NCBI RefSeq assembly: GCF_009268075.1
Contig: NZ_VWOH01000001.1
Location: 62,001-126,000 of the forward strand
DNA length: 64,000 nt
Source: 'Cynodon dactylon' phytoplasma
Lineage (GTDB): Bacteria > Bacillota_I > Bacilli_A > Acholeplasmatales > Acholeplasmataceae
Direction: 5' to 3'
The first letter of the stretch is position 1; each line of letters begins with the position of its first letter. The notes beneath the pieces are model-generated. The model made no database searches. It saw nothing but the letters and a program-made list of their open reading frames with translations, and had not been told where the DNA came from. Made by a program: the position numbers and the translations under genes. Positions 1 to 9,704 of this stretch are shown in pieces.

Positions 1-104
1 ATAGATTGTGCTTCTTTAATTCTTTTTCCTCTGACTAAATCAATTACTAAACGAACTTTTCTAGGAGTAATAGGGATTTTATTTGCAATAGCTTTTATAT
101 TCAT
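1..104 (-). CDS. rplV: 50S ribosomal protein L22, N-terminal part
   Basis: Only the first 34 codons lie in the window; the gene runs off the left edge. The visible protein begins [20 protein letters not shown], the usual start of L22, which binds 23S rRNA and lines the peptide exit tunnel. It follows rpsS by 17 bases in the S10 operon order rpsS-rplV. The start is ATG at 104, preceded by a purine-rich AAGGTAATTTTAA leader. The partial state is a window effect, not a truncation. Confidence 0.93.
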   Translation of the reverse strand, partial: MNIKAIANKIPITPRKVRLVIDLVRGKRIKEAQS

Positions 105-121
105 TTAAAATTACCTTCTTA

Positions 122-403
122 TTATTTTTTTGGTTTTTTCTTATCTTCTTTAGCATGGCCACGAAAATTACGAGTAGAAGAAAATTCAGATAATTTATGA
201 CCTACCATATCTTCTGTTATAGAAGAAATAATATAATCTTTTCCGTTATAAACAGCTATTTTATGACCTATAAAATCAGGCAAAATAGTGCTTCTACGAG
301 ATCTTGTTTTAATAACTTTTTTTTTTTTACTTTGATTTTGTTTTATTATTTTAGATAATAAATTTTGGTCACAAAACGGTCCTTTTTTTACAGAACGAGA
401 CAT
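122..403 (-). CDS. rpsS: 30S ribosomal protein S19
   Basis: 93 residues, normal for S19, a small-subunit head protein that contacts S13 and 16S rRNA. It starts [10 protein letters not shown] and contains the conserved [16 protein letters not shown] block near the C-terminus. It lies between rplB and rplV in the S10 operon, with AAAAAAGAGGTATAATTAAAATG providing a GAGG ribosome-binding site. Identification is by family motif and gene order. Confidence 0.97.
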   Translation of the reverse strand: MSRSVKKGPFCDQNLLSKIIKQNQSKKKKVIKTRSRRSTILPDFIGHKIAVYNGKDYIISSITEDMVGHKLSEFSSTRNFRGHAKEDKKKPKK

Positions 404-431
404 TTTAATTATACCTCTTTTTTTTATTTAT

Positions 432-1265
432 TTATTTTTTTTTACGATTTTTAATAATTAATTGACTATGAACTTTGCCGCTTTTACGTGTTTTAACACC
501 ACGAGCTTTTTTACCCCAAGGAGTCATAGGAGATTTTCTTCCGATAGGAGCACGACCTTCACCACCACCATGAGGATGATCATTAGGATTCATGGCAGAA
601 CCTCTTACTGTAGGTCGAAAAGATAAATAACGTGTTCTACCTGCTTTTCCGTTTCTGATTAATTTATAAGATTCGTTTCCGACAACTCCTATAGTTGCTT
701 TGCAAACTCCTAAAATTTTTCTAATTTCTCCTGAAGGTAAACCAATAACAACATATTTGTCTTCTTTTTTAATAATCTGAACTGACATTCCCGCACTACG
801 TGCTAATTGGCCACCTCTTCCGGGTTTTAATTCAATATTATGTATAAAAGTACCTACAGGAATATTTTTTAAAGGTAAAGCGTTTCCAACTTTAATATCA
901 ACTTTAGAACCAGAACAAATTTTATTTCCTACTTTTAATTCTTTTGGAGCTAAAATATATCTTTTTTCTCCATCTATATAATGAATCAAAGCAATATAAC
1001 AATTACGATTTGGATCATACTCTATTGAAGCAACTTTTCCAATAATATCATCTTTATTTCTTTTAAAATCAATAATACGATACTTTTGTTTTGCTCCGCC
1101 TCCTCTATGTCTTACAGTTATTTTTCCTTGATTATTTCTTCCTCCAGTTTTTTTTTGAAAAACTAAAAGTTTTTTTTCAGGCTTAGAAGTAGTAATTTCA
1201 TCAAAACTTTGTAAACGCATATTACGATGTCCGTTAGATGTAGGATTATATTTTTTTATAGACAT
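432..1265 (-). CDS. rplB: 50S ribosomal protein L2
   Basis: 277 residues, full length. L2 sits at the subunit interface and is needed for peptidyl transferase assembly. The C-terminal [12 protein letters not shown] block (about 225-236), with the conserved histidine, and the [11 protein letters not shown] motif before it are intact. The N-terminal RNA-binding domain has the usual [16 protein letters not shown] stretch. It lies 107 bases after rplW and 28 before rpsS in the S10 operon. The rplW-rplB gap is AT-rich with no clear signal besides the ribosome-binding site. Confidence 0.98.
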   Translation of the reverse strand: MSIKKYNPTSNGHRNMRLQSFDEITTSKPEKKLLVFQKKTGGRNNQGKITVRHRGGGAKQKYRIIDFKRNKDDIIGKVASIEYDPNRNCYIALIHYIDGEKRYILAPKELKVGNKICSGSKVDIKVGNALPLKNIPVGTFIHNIELKPGRGGQLARSAGMSVQIIKKEDKYVVIGLPSGEIRKILGVCKATIGVVGNESYKLIRNGKAGRTRYLSFRPTVRGSAMNPNDHPHGGGEGRAPIGRKSPMTPWGKKARGVKTRKSGKVHSQLIIKNRKKK

Positions 1266-1371
1266 TCAAATAGTAACACCTTTCTTTTTTTAAAAAAAAA
1301 TTAAATTTTTAATTCTTTTTAATTCTTTTATTATTTCAAAAAAATAAAAATAATTAAAAAAATTTTATTGA

Positions 1372-1659
1372 TCATTGAAAAATATCAATTTTTTGACCTG
1401 GAAATAATTTAACCATAGCTTTCTTATAAGAAGAAGTATAACCAATATATTTCCCTTTTCTCTTTAATTTAGGCAAAACATTAATAGTACGAACTTTTTG
1501 AACTTTTACTAAAAAAAATTTTTCTATAGCTTTTTTAATTTCTTTTGTATTAGTTTTTTTTTCAACATTAAAACTATATTCATTTTGAAATTCAATTTTT
1601 TTATTTGAAGTTTCAGTTATAATAACAGATTTAATCAATTTATAATAATTAGACATCAT
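1372..1659 (-). CDS. rplW: 50S ribosomal protein L23
   Basis: 95 residues. L23 borders the exit tunnel and docks SRP and trigger factor. The protein shows the L23 pattern: ITETSNKK near the start, an NxxEIKKAIEKFFxVKV segment, and a C-terminal KKAMVKLFPGQKID. Its start overlaps the rplD stop: the junction reads AAATGATG, so the rplD TGA lies inside the first two possible ATG codons (1659 and 1656). Translational coupling is likely. The second Met is an equally possible start. Confidence 0.96.
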   Translation of the reverse strand: MMSNYYKLIKSVIITETSNKKIEFQNEYSFNVEKKTNTKEIKKAIEKFFLVKVQKVRTINVLPKLKRKGKYIGYTSSYKKAMVKLFPGQKIDIFQ

Positions 1660-2279
1660 TTAAAAACCTCTTCAAAATATAAAATAGATTCTTTAGTCAT
1701 AACAAGATAATTTGTATTCATTATTTGATAAACACTAACATGAGAAACACTTTCTAAAGTTACATTAGACAAATTATTAGTAGAACGTATTAAATTTTCA
1801 TCTAATTCTTTAACTATAAATAAAATCTTTCCTTTTACATTTATATTATTTAAAAAAATTTGAAATTCTTTTGTTTTAAAACTTTCCATTTTAAAATCAT
1901 CTATAATAATCAAATTTTTTCTTTTTGTTTGTATGGATAAAGCAGAATAAAAAGCAATCTTCTTTACTTTATCATTAATTTTAAAATCATAATTTCTAGG
2001 TTTTGGTCCAAAAACAACTCCACCACCTCTCCATAAAGGTGAACGTATAGAACCGTGACGAGCATTACCAGTTCCTTTTTGTTTCCAAGGTTTTCTACCT
2101 CCTCCAGAAACAGAAGACCTATTTTTAGTTGAATGCGTACCTTGACGCATTGCTGCTCTTTGTTTATTTATTACATCATAAAGTACTTGCTGATTAGGTT
2201 TTATTCCGAATATTTTTTCTAATAAAACTATTTTAGATAAAATTTTACCTTCTGGATTTAAAACATCATATTGAAGCAT
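1656..2279 (-). CDS. rplD: 50S ribosomal protein L4
   Basis: 207 residues, standard length. L4 binds 23S rRNA and reaches into the exit tunnel; in some bacteria it represses its own operon. The conserved loop RQGTHSTKNRSSVSGGG and KPWKQKGTGNARHGSIRSP (about 43-80) is clear. The gene ends in TGA directly followed by rplW, which is direct evidence that UGA terminates here. The 5' end overlaps rplC by 14 bases. Confidence 0.97.
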   Translation of the reverse strand: MLQYDVLNPEGKILSKIVLLEKIFGIKPNQQVLYDVINKQRAAMRQGTHSTKNRSSVSGGGRKPWKQKGTGNARHGSIRSPLWRGGGVVFGPKPRNYDFKINDKVKKIAFYSALSIQTKRKNLIIIDDFKMESFKTKEFQIFLNNINVKGKILFIVKELDENLIRSTNNLSNVTLESVSHVSVYQIMNTNYLVMTKESILYFEEVFK

Positions 2280-2943
2280 TTTGAGACTCCCTTATTTTTT
2301 GTTTTATAGCTGATTTAATAACAATAAAACTTTTTTTAGGACCTGGAATATTACCTTTAATTAAAAAAAGTTTATTTTTAACATCTACAGACACAATTTT
2401 TAAATTTTGAATAGTAACTTTGGAGTTACCCATTTGTCCAGGAAGTTTTTTGCCTTTTATATTTCCTTTTATAGGACCCATAGAACCTGGTCTTCTATGA
2501 TATCTAGAACCATGTGTTTCAGGACCTCTTCTCTGATTATGTCTTTTAATACATCCAGAAAAACCCTTCCCCTTGCTAATACCAGTTATATCTACAATAT
2601 CACCAGATTTAAAAAGATTATCAATTTCTAAATTTTGTCCTTCTTTTAAATTTAATAATTTGTTGTTACAATTATCACAAGAAGAAAAACTAATTTCTTT
2701 TATAAAGTATTTTGGAATTGATTTTGTTTTATCAAAATGACCTAAAAGAGGTTTAGTTAAAGATTTTAATCTTTTAGTTCCGAATCCTAACTGAGTAGCT
2801 AAATAACCATCTTTTTCTTTTTTTTTTTGTTGTAAAACGATATTATCAGCTACATCTATAATAGTCACAGGGATAGAATAACCTTTTTCATCAAATATCT
2901 GAGTCATACCGATTTTTTGACCTAAAATTCCTTTTTTTTCCAA
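2266..2943 (-). CDS. rplC: 50S ribosomal protein L3
   Basis: 225 residues. L3 is an early-assembly protein near the peptidyl transferase centre. It starts MEKKGILGQKIGMTQIF, the L3 signature. The central loop KGKGFSGCIKRHNQ...GPETHGSRYHRRPGSMG (about 124-155) is intact and contains the glutamine that the methyltransferase PrmB modifies in other bacteria. It is the second gene of the S10 operon and overlaps rplD by 14 bases. Pro-rich and Cys residues in the middle (SSCDNCNNK) are a local insertion relative to typical homologs. Confidence 0.97.
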   Translation of the reverse strand: MEKKGILGQKIGMTQIFDEKGYSIPVTIIDVADNIVLQQKKKEKDGYLATQLGFGTKRLKSLTKPLLGHFDKTKSIPKYFIKEISFSSCDNCNNKLLNLKEGQNLEIDNLFKSGDIVDITGISKGKGFSGCIKRHNQRRGPETHGSRYHRRPGSMGPIKGNIKGKKLPGQMGNSKVTIQNLKIVSVDVKNKLFLIKGNIPGPKKSFIVIKSAIKQKIRESQNASI

Positions 2944-3043
2944 AATTAAATATCTCCATTTTCATTAAAATTTAAATTATTTATTATTTTATGTATTTTT
3001 CTTATGTTTATTTATATTAATTAACAAAAATTTTAACCAAAAA

Positions 3044-3358
3044 CTATTTTTTTAAAAAAATATTTACAGCAGAGGATAAATTAATATGTTTTAAAGCTTC
3101 AATTGTTTGAGCATTAGGGTTAATAATTTGTATTAAACGTTTATGAGTGAAACGCCCAAATTGTTCTCGACTGTCTTTATTAACAAAAGGAGAACGTAAA
3201 ACAGTAAAAATTTCTCTTCTAGTTGGTAACGGAATAGGCCCTTTTACTTTAGCCCCTGTTTGTGATACAACATAAATAATTTTTTTAGCAGCTTGGTCAA
3301 TTAAATGATAATCATATGTTTTCAAAAGGATTTTGAAAATTTCCTGTTCTTTAACCAT
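3044..3358 (-). CDS. rpsJ: 30S ribosomal protein S10 (NusE)
   Basis: 104 residues, normal length. S10 is a 30S head protein and also the NusE partner of NusB in antitermination; nusB is present at 36400. The conserved [19 protein letters not shown] segment and the C-terminal [11 protein letters not shown] are clear. It is the first gene of the S10 operon, about 80 bases downstream of a candidate promoter, with an AAAGG ribosome-binding site before ATG at 3358. Confidence 0.97.
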   Translation of the reverse strand: MVKEQEIFKILLKTYDYHLIDQAAKKIIYVVSQTGAKVKGPIPLPTRREIFTVLRSPFVNKDSREQFGRFTHKRLIQIINPNAQTIEALKHINLSSAVNIFLKK

Positions 3359-3437
3359 TTTTGGATACCTTTCATTAAAATTAAATTTACTGAAATCAAT
3401 CTATTGAAACATTAAAATTTAACAAAACAAAATAAAA

Positions 3438-3465
3438 ATTATAAAAAAAAAGCATAATTTGTCTA
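3438..3465 (-). promoter_or_regulatory. candidate promoter of the S10 operon
   Basis: On the minus strand a TAGACA -35 box (3460-3465) and a perfect TATAAT -10 box (3438-3443) are 16 bases apart. They lie 80 bases upstream of the rpsJ start, the first gene of the operon. The position and match are good, but TATAAT-like words are common in DNA this AT-rich. Confidence 0.5.
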
Positions 3466-3956
3466 AAATACTAAGTTCAATAATAAAGTAAATCAATATA
3501 AAATAAATTTACAATTTGCGTCTTATCTTAAAAAAATAGAAAATTTAATATTTTATACTTTTCTATTTATACTGTTGTTTTAAACTTAAATTAACTTTAT
3601 TTTTTACTTTTAAAAATTAAAAAATTCTTTTAAAATTTTATTAAATTTTAAAACAAAAAAAAGTAATTTAAATTTAAAAAATAAGAAAAAAACAATTAAA
3701 TATATATTCAAATATATTCTTAAGATAGAAAACAAGCAATTTTATTATATCTGAAAAATTATGCTATTGCAAATAAAATTAAATTTTGTAATAATGAAAA
3801 ATATATATATAATAAAAATAAAAATAAATTAAAGATAACAAAAAAATATTATGAAAAAATAAAAAATTTATTTCAAATTTTATTTCAAATAATATTAATA
3901 TATGCTTTATTTTAACAAAAACATAATAAAATGTTATATTCAATATTCAAAAAATT
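3466..3956. other. AT-rich intergenic region between rsmH and the S10 operon
   Basis: About 490 bases between the end of rsmH and the S10 promoter. No open frame with codon bias, RNA gene or clear terminator was found. The stretch has runs of A and T that could form weak hairpins in several registers, none of them convincing. Confidence 0.5.
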
Positions 3957-4889
3957 TTATATTTTTTCAACAACTCTTAACTTAGCAGATGAACTACGAT
4001 AGTTTTCTAATATTTCTTCTTTACTAGGGTAAATAGGCTTTTTAGTAATTATAGATAATAAAGGTTGTGGTATATCTTTTTCTTTTATAGGTAATTTTGA
4101 ATCAATCATAAATTTACTATTATTTTTAAAAAAATGTTTAACTAAACGATCTTCTAAAGAATTAAAAGAAATCACAACAATTCTACCTTTTTTATTTAAT
4201 AACTCAAGGCTTTGAATTAAACCACTTTTTAAACAATTTAATTCTTGATTAACTTCTATTCTTAAAGCTTGAAAAATTCTTTTAGCGCTATGTCCTCTAT
4301 TATTTTTGTATCTATATTTTTTATTATAAAATTGATCAGTAATAGAAACTAATTCAGAAGTATAATACAAAGGTCTTTTTTTAACAATTTCTTTAGCAAT
4401 AGAATAAGATTTAGGCTCTTCACCATATAATAAAAAAATATCTTTTAATTGCTCTAAACTATAATTATTAATAATTTTAAAAGCAGTTTGAGATTGTTGT
4501 TTTTGATTCATTCTCATATCTAAAAAACCATTTTTTAAATAACTAAAACCTCTTTTAACATCATCTATTTGAAAAGAACATAATCCTAAATCAAAAATAA
4601 TGCCATCAATAGAAAAAACATTTTTTTTATTTAATTCATTTTTTAAATTAGCAAAATTAGAATGAATTAAACAAATTTTATCATAATTATTATTAAATTT
4701 TTTTAAGCAATATTTTATTGATAAAATATCTTGATCAAAAGAGTACAAAAAACCATTTTTTAAATTTTGAATAATAGCATAACTATGCCCTCCACCTCCT
4801 AAAGTAGCATCTACATAAATACCTCTAGGATTTATATTAAGATACTTAATCACTTCTCTAGTCATTACAGAAATATGTTTAAATAACAT
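3957..4889 (-). CDS. rsmH: 16S rRNA (cytosine-1402-N4)-methyltransferase
   Basis: 310 residues, standard length. The cytosolic enzyme transfers a methyl group from SAM to N4 of C1402 in the ribosomal P site. The start is typical ([13 protein letters not shown]), followed by the SAM-binding [11 protein letters not shown] (about 26-36). [14 protein letters not shown], the RGFSY motif and a C-terminal [11 protein letters not shown] ending are all present. In walled bacteria it lies in the division cluster with mraZ and ftsL. Here it follows rpoZ, gmk and leuS with no division or peptidoglycan genes, as expected in a Mollicute. Confidence 0.96.
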   Translation of the reverse strand: MLFKHISVMTREVIKYLNINPRGIYVDATLGGGGHSYAIIQNLKNGFLYSFDQDILSIKYCLKKFNNNYDKICLIHSNFANLKNELNKKNVFSIDGIIFDLGLCSFQIDDVKRGFSYLKNGFLDMRMNQKQQSQTAFKIINNYSLEQLKDIFLLYGEEPKSYSIAKEIVKKRPLYYTSELVSITDQFYNKKYRYKNNRGHSAKRIFQALRIEVNQELNCLKSGLIQSLELLNKKGRIVVISFNSLEDRLVKHFFKNNSKFMIDSKLPIKEKDIPQPLLSIITKKPIYPSKEEILENYRSSSAKLRVVEKI

Positions 4890-4921
4890 TATTTTTTAAA
4901 ACTTTCTTTTTACAAATATAA

Positions 4922-5155
4922 TTATTTAAAAATAACTTCGAAATTATCATTGATAATTTCTAATAAAGCTTGACTTAAAACTTTTTGACTATCAATTTTA
5001 TTATCATTTTCTAATTTAATAATATCTAGTTTTGTTTCTTCTATAATATGTGCTATTTTACTAGACAAATAAGCTAATTTATATTTAGAATCTATTTTTT
5101 TTAATAATTCATCAATAGAAGGAAAATTCAAACCTACGTTTTTATCTTTTAACAT
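4922..5155 (-). CDS. rpoZ: RNA polymerase omega subunit
   Basis: 77 residues. Omega helps fold the beta' subunit and assemble RNA polymerase. The protein has the omega signature FPSIDELLKKIDSKYKLAYLSSKIAH (about 11-36), then a short acidic tail; it is otherwise divergent. It lies 13 bases downstream of gmk, the standard Firmicutes pair gmk-rpoZ, which strengthens the call. It precedes rsmH by 32 bases. Confidence 0.88.
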   Translation of the reverse strand: MLKDKNVGLNFPSIDELLKKIDSKYKLAYLSSKIAHIIEETKLDIIKLENDNKIDSQKVLSQALLEIINDNFEVIFK

Positions 5156-5167
5156 AATTTATTTTAT

Positions 5168-5800
5168 TCAATCCTCTTCTTTTACAATTTTTTTTAAATA
5201 ATAACTAATACTATTTTTAGTTTTAGAATGTTCAGCTATAATTATAGATATAATTTTATCAACAACATTTTCAACTTCATCATTTACCACTATATAATCA
5301 TATTTAAAAGCAAATTTAAGCTCTTCATCAGCTTTGGCTAATCTTTGTTTTAAAATTTCCTCACTTTCTGTATTTCTTTTCTTAAGACGCTCATATAAAT
5401 GTTTTTTAGAAGGAGGAGTTATAAAAATAAAAACACTTTTTTTGCCTAAATAATGATTTCTGATTTCTAAAGCTCCTTGAATATCTAGTTCTAAAATAAT
5501 TTCTTTACCTTTATTTAAATATTCTATTATTGTTTTGTAAGGAGTTCCATAATAATTATTAAGAAATTTTTTATACTCTAAAAAGTAATTCTCTTTAATT
5601 TTTTTTTGAAAATATTCTTTTGTAACAAAAAAATAGTCTTTTCCCTCTTGTTCACCCTTTCTAGGTGATCTATCAGTTACAGAAACAGAATAAAAAAAAT
5701 TATGACCTGGTCTCTTAAATAAAGATTTTCTAATTGTTCCCTTTCCAACTCCTGATGGACCTGAAATTATTATAATTAATCCTTTTTTATGACACTTCAT
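5168..5800 (-). CDS. gmk: guanylate kinase
   Basis: 210 residues, typical. It phosphorylates GMP to GDP with ATP in the cytosol. The P-loop GPSGVGKGT is near residues 14-22. The GMP-binding segment (VTDRSPRKGEQEGKDYFFV, about 41-59) and the lid region with LKKRNTESEE are intact. It lies between leuS and rpoZ in a compact minus-strand group. Confidence 0.97.
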   Translation of the reverse strand: MKCHKKGLIIIISGPSGVGKGTIRKSLFKRPGHNFFYSVSVTDRSPRKGEQEGKDYFFVTKEYFQKKIKENYFLEYKKFLNNYYGTPYKTIIEYLNKGKEIILELDIQGALEIRNHYLGKKSVFIFITPPSKKHLYERLKKRNTESEEILKQRLAKADEELKFAFKYDYIVVNDEVENVVDKIISIIIAEHSKTKNSISYYLKKIVKEED

Positions 5801-5868
5801 ATATATTTTAATATTCTTTCTTAAATTTATTAAATATTTATTTTTTTCTTTTTAATATTATTATTTCT

Positions 5869-8394
5869 TTAAATTTTTTTGTCTTTATTATTATGGCTAC
5901 AGGTAACAAAATTAAATAATCTATCTTTAATATAAATAATCTTAACAATCTTTTTATTTTTTATAAAAAAACTAATTTTAGAATGATCCAATATTTTTTT
6001 TAAAATAGTATTTTTAGTTTCGTTTTTATCAACAAAAAAATCTATTTTAAATTTTCCATCAATTTGAACAATTATTTTTTTTTTATTTAAATTCAAATCA
6101 GATGATATAAAATTAGGTGGCTTTATTAAATTAAAAGATGGCCATTTTGAATAAACTAATTCTTCTTTATTAGATAAGAAAGAAGAATTTAATTCTTCTG
6201 TTATATGTGGAGCTATAGGATTTAATAACTGCAAAAACAACCTAATTTGATTTTTGCTTATTTTTTTTAATTTATAAACTCTATTAACAAAAATCATAAG
6301 TTGACTTATAACTTTATTAAATTTTAAATTTTCATAATAATGAGTTACTTTTTCAATAGTATGATTCAATTCATCATTTAAAGGTATGAATTCATCTGAT
6401 GAAATTAAAAATAAATCAAAAATTTTATATATTCTATTTAAAAATCTCTGAATACCTTTTAAACCTTTTTCTGTCCAAGACTTATTTTCTTCTAAAGGGC
6501 CTAAAAACATAATATACATCCTTATGACATCCGCGCCGTATTTATCCAAAACTAAACTAGCGCTAATACTATTTTCTTTTGATTTACTCATTTTCAGATT
6601 ATCTTCTCCTAAAATCATACCTTGATTTACTAATTTAAAAAAAGGTTCTTTAGTTGATACTAAATTCAAATCATACAAAAATTTGTGCCAAAAACGAGAA
6701 TACAACAAATGGCCAACTGTATGTTCTCTTCCGCCAATATAAATATCTACAGGTAAAAAATAATCTAACATTTTCTTAGCTTCTGAATTGTTCAAAGGTA
6801 TCATTCCTAAATAATTTTTTAAAATATAACCAATATAATACCAAGAACTACCTGCTACCTGAGGCATAGTATTAGAATCTCTTCTATATTTTTTCCCTTC
6901 TTTTTGAAAATATATCCAAGAAGTAATTTTTGATAAAGGAGATGTTCCATCTCCTGAAATTTCAATTTTTTCTATAAAAGGTAATTTCAAAGGTAAATTA
7001 CTATCTTTTTCTAAATAAATATTATTTTGTTCATCATAAAAAACTGGAAAAGGTTCACCCCAATATCTTTGACGAGAAAAAATCCAATCATGAATTTGAT
7101 AAGTAAAATAAACATAACCTTTATTTTTGTCTTTTGATAATTCAATTATTTTCTTTTCTGCTTCTTTAAAAATTAAACCATTTAAAAAAGAACTATTAAT
7201 AAAAACAACATTTTCAAAATTATTTTTTTCAATATAATTTACTTTTTCTAATACAGACATATTTTTTTTATCAAAATTATCATCTGAAACAATATTAATA
7301 AATTCTAAGTTAAATTTTTTAGAAAATAAATAATCTCTTTTATCACAAGAAGGAACACACATAACAACTCCGGTGCCATAATGAATTAAAACATAATCAG
7401 AAATCCAAATAGGAATCTTTTTGTTATTAAAAGGGTGTAAAGCATAACTACCTGTAAAAATACCTGTTTTGTTTTGATTTTTTTGTTTTTCCAAATTAGT
7501 TTTTTTACGAACTTGTTCAAGATAAAAATTCACTTTAGAAATATTTTCTTCAGAAACTAAAAAATCAATTAAAGGATGTTCAGGTGCCAAAACTAAAGCA
7601 TTAACTCCAAAAATAGTACTTGGTTTGGTAGTGAAAACTTCTATAAAATTATCATCTTTTTTATTATTTTCTAATAAAATAAAAAAATTAAAAATAAAAC
7701 CTTCTTTTTTTCCTATCCATTTCTTTTGAATTTCTTTTATATCTTCTTTCCAATCTAAGAATTTTAAATCTTCTAAAAGTCTTTCAGCATATTTGGTAAT
7801 TTTTAAAACCCATTGTTTCATTTTTTTTTTAATAACAGGAAAATTACCTCTTTCTGAAACAATACCTTCATGAGTTTGTATAATTTCATCATTAGCTAAT
7901 ACAGTTCCCAATTTTTCACAAAAATTAACTTCTACATCTTCTAAAAAAGCTAGTTTTTTTTCATAAAGTTTTTTAAAAATCCATTGTGTCCATTGATAAA
8001 AATAATCATCTGATGTTGCTAATTCTTTGGACCAATCTACACTTTTACCTAACAATTCTATTTGTTTTTTAAATTTAGAAATATTTTCATAAGTAAAATC
8101 ACGAGGGTTTTTTCCTGTTTTCAATGCATATTGTTCTGCAGGCAAACCAAAAGAATCCCATCCAAAAGGATGTAATACATTATATCCTTGCATCCTCTTG
8201 AATCTACTAATAATATCGCTTGCAGTATATCCTACAATATGTCCTACATGTAACCCTTCGGAAGAAGGGTAAGGGAACATATCAAGACAATAAAATTTTT
8301 TTTTTTCAAAATCATAATTAACTTGAAACGTTTTTTTTTTTTTCCAATGTTCTTGCCATTTTAATTCTATTTTTTTAAAATCATAAAGTAACAT
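5869..8394 (-). CDS. leuS: leucyl-tRNA synthetase
   Basis: 841 residues, a full-length class I synthetase that charges tRNA-Leu. The HIGH-type motif is GLHVGHIVGY (about 47-56) and the KMSKS loop is LKMSKSKENS (about 609). Between them is the CP1 editing domain with FTTKPSTIFG. A C-terminal appendix of the LeuS type (KKIIVQIDGKFK) is present. It is the first gene of leuS-gmk-rpoZ-rsmH, with a 68-base gap to gmk. All tryptophans are encoded by TGG, including conserved ones such as PFGWDSFGLPAE. Confidence 0.97.
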   Translation of the reverse strand: MLLYDFKKIELKWQEHWKKKKTFQVNYDFEKKKFYCLDMFPYPSSEGLHVGHIVGYTASDIISRFKRMQGYNVLHPFGWDSFGLPAEQYALKTGKNPRDFTYENISKFKKQIELLGKSVDWSKELATSDDYFYQWTQWIFKKLYEKKLAFLEDVEVNFCEKLGTVLANDEIIQTHEGIVSERGNFPVIKKKMKQWVLKITKYAERLLEDLKFLDWKEDIKEIQKKWIGKKEGFIFNFFILLENNKKDDNFIEVFTTKPSTIFGVNALVLAPEHPLIDFLVSEENISKVNFYLEQVRKKTNLEKQKNQNKTGIFTGSYALHPFNNKKIPIWISDYVLIHYGTGVVMCVPSCDKRDYLFSKKFNLEFINIVSDDNFDKKNMSVLEKVNYIEKNNFENVVFINSSFLNGLIFKEAEKKIIELSKDKNKGYVYFTYQIHDWIFSRQRYWGEPFPVFYDEQNNIYLEKDSNLPLKLPFIEKIEISGDGTSPLSKITSWIYFQKEGKKYRRDSNTMPQVAGSSWYYIGYILKNYLGMIPLNNSEAKKMLDYFLPVDIYIGGREHTVGHLLYSRFWHKFLYDLNLVSTKEPFFKLVNQGMILGEDNLKMSKSKENSISASLVLDKYGADVIRMYIMFLGPLEENKSWTEKGLKGIQRFLNRIYKIFDLFLISSDEFIPLNDELNHTIEKVTHYYENLKFNKVISQLMIFVNRVYKLKKISKNQIRLFLQLLNPIAPHITEELNSSFLSNKEELVYSKWPSFNLIKPPNFISSDLNLNKKKIIVQIDGKFKIDFFVDKNETKNTILKKILDHSKISFFIKNKKIVKIIYIKDRLFNFVTCSHNNKDKKI

Positions 8395-8789
8395 AAAATA
8401 ACCTACTTTTTAACAATTATTATTAAATTATAAAACTATAATTACTATATTCATGATATTTTATAAAAATATACAAATAAATAATAAATAGATAAAAAAA
8501 TATTATAATAGTAATCAAAAAAATAAAAATATTTTTTTAATTAATTTGAAAAAAATAAACGAAATAAAAAATAAATCTAACATATTTTATTTTTTAGATA
8601 TTTAAATTTAAAAAATTAAAACATTTTTTAAATAAAATATTTGTTATAATATTTTAGTAAATATTAAAAATAATTATTGTGTTAGTATTATTTTGTTATT
8701 TTTTTATCAAGAATAAAAGTTATATCTAAATAAAATTTTTTATATAATTTATAAAAAAATTATATAGAAGTAACAAGGAGTTTTTTAAA
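8395..8789. other. divergent intergenic region, leuS / Bax-inhibitor-like gene
   Basis: About 395 bases between two divergent genes, so promoters for both should lie here. A TATAAT occurs on the plus strand at about 8645 in the context TTGTTATAAT, 140 bases before the plus-strand gene, but without a convincing -35 box. The plus-strand gene has a good ribosome-binding site (ACAAGGAG) just upstream of 8790. No RNA gene was recognised. Confidence 0.4.
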
Positions 8790-9620
8790 ATGAATAATCA
8801 AAAAATTTTTAGAAAAAACAACTATATTATCGAAAGTATTAAAAAAAAATCTAAAGAATCTAAAATAAATAATTTAAAATTCGAAAATGACAAAATCTGT
8901 TCTTTTAAATCAATATCTTTAAAAACATTTATACTTTTTTGTTGTACTATTTTAAGTGTTTTAACTTCTTATACTATATTAACAGAATATATGATAGCTA
9001 ATATAACGTCAATTAGTAAAATAAATATATTTATTAAAACAGTTTTTTTATCTTGTTTTTTAATAGAATTAATTTTGTTTTTCTTAAGTAACATAGTTTC
9101 TTTACAATATCAAAAAACAATAGCTATAAGTATAGCACTAACAGAAGGTATTACTTTAGGATTTTTCCTAAATTTATTAAAATTATATTATTCTAATTTT
9201 ATGTATGGTATTGCATTTGCATTTATTTCAACAATTATGTTATTTATGATAGTTCATCTTCTATATACTAATAATATTATCACAGTAAATAATAAATTTA
9301 GAATGTTTTTCATTATTTCTTTATTAATTTTATTTATAACAAAATTATTGTTAAATTTAATATCTAGTTATAGCAATAACTCTCAAGATATGTTTATAAA
9401 TGAACAGATATTTTTTATATTCTCTATATGTTTTTTAATTCTCGGTTGTATGAGTTTAGCTTTAGATTTTGATGATGCTAATTTTATAGTTTCTCAAAAA
9501 ATTCATAAAGATAACGAATGGAGAGTAGCATTAGGGTTTCATATGAATCTTATTTATATTTTTATTCAATGTATTATACTTTTAATCAAATTAGGATTTT
9601 TCAAAAAAAAAGAATATTGA
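8790..9620 (+). CDS. Bax inhibitor-1/YccA-like membrane protein
   Basis: 276 residues: a charged cytoplasmic N-terminus of about 45 residues, then seven hydrophobic segments, the TMBIM layout. The best family signal is the C-terminal LALDFDDANFIV followed by EWRVALGFHMNLIYIF (about 222-262). It matches the acidic D-x-D pair and the last helices of bacterial Bax inhibitor-1 proteins such as YetJ, which is a pH-gated calcium leak channel. Calcium function here is an inference from the family. It is a single gene with an AAGGAG ribosome-binding site and ends in TGA, followed by a shared terminator with tuf. Confidence 0.75.
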   Translation: MNNQKIFRKNNYIIESIKKKSKESKINNLKFENDKICSFKSISLKTFILFCCTILSVLTSYTILTEYMIANITSISKINIFIKTVFLSCFLIELILFFLSNIVSLQYQKTIAISIALTEGITLGFFLNLLKLYYSNFMYGIAFAFISTIMLFMIVHLLYTNNIITVNNKFRMFFIISLLILFITKLLLNLISSYSNNSQDMFINEQIFFIFSICFLILGCMSLALDFDDANFIVSQKIHKDNEWRVALGFHMNLIYIFIQCIILLIKLGFFKKKEY

Positions 9621-9650
9621 AAAAAATAAATAATATTCAATAAATAAATA

Positions 9651-9688
9651 TTAAAAAAGATCTTTTTTAACAAAGATCTTTTTTTTTA
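9651..9688. terminator. bidirectional terminator between the Bax-inhibitor-like gene and tuf
   Basis: The arms GATCTTT and AAAGATC form a stem with a TTTAAC loop, flanked by A-runs on the left and T-runs on the right. The two converging genes end at 9620 (plus) and 9705 (minus), so one hairpin can serve both. Confidence 0.75.
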
Positions 9689-9704
9689 CAAAAAATGAAA
9701 AGAA

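Noticed and set aside
1656-1662. UGA read as Trp (mycoplasma code)
   Set aside because: rplD ends in TGA at a normal length, and tryptophans in all long genes are TGG. The only TGA at a Trp site is in the decayed methyltransferase.
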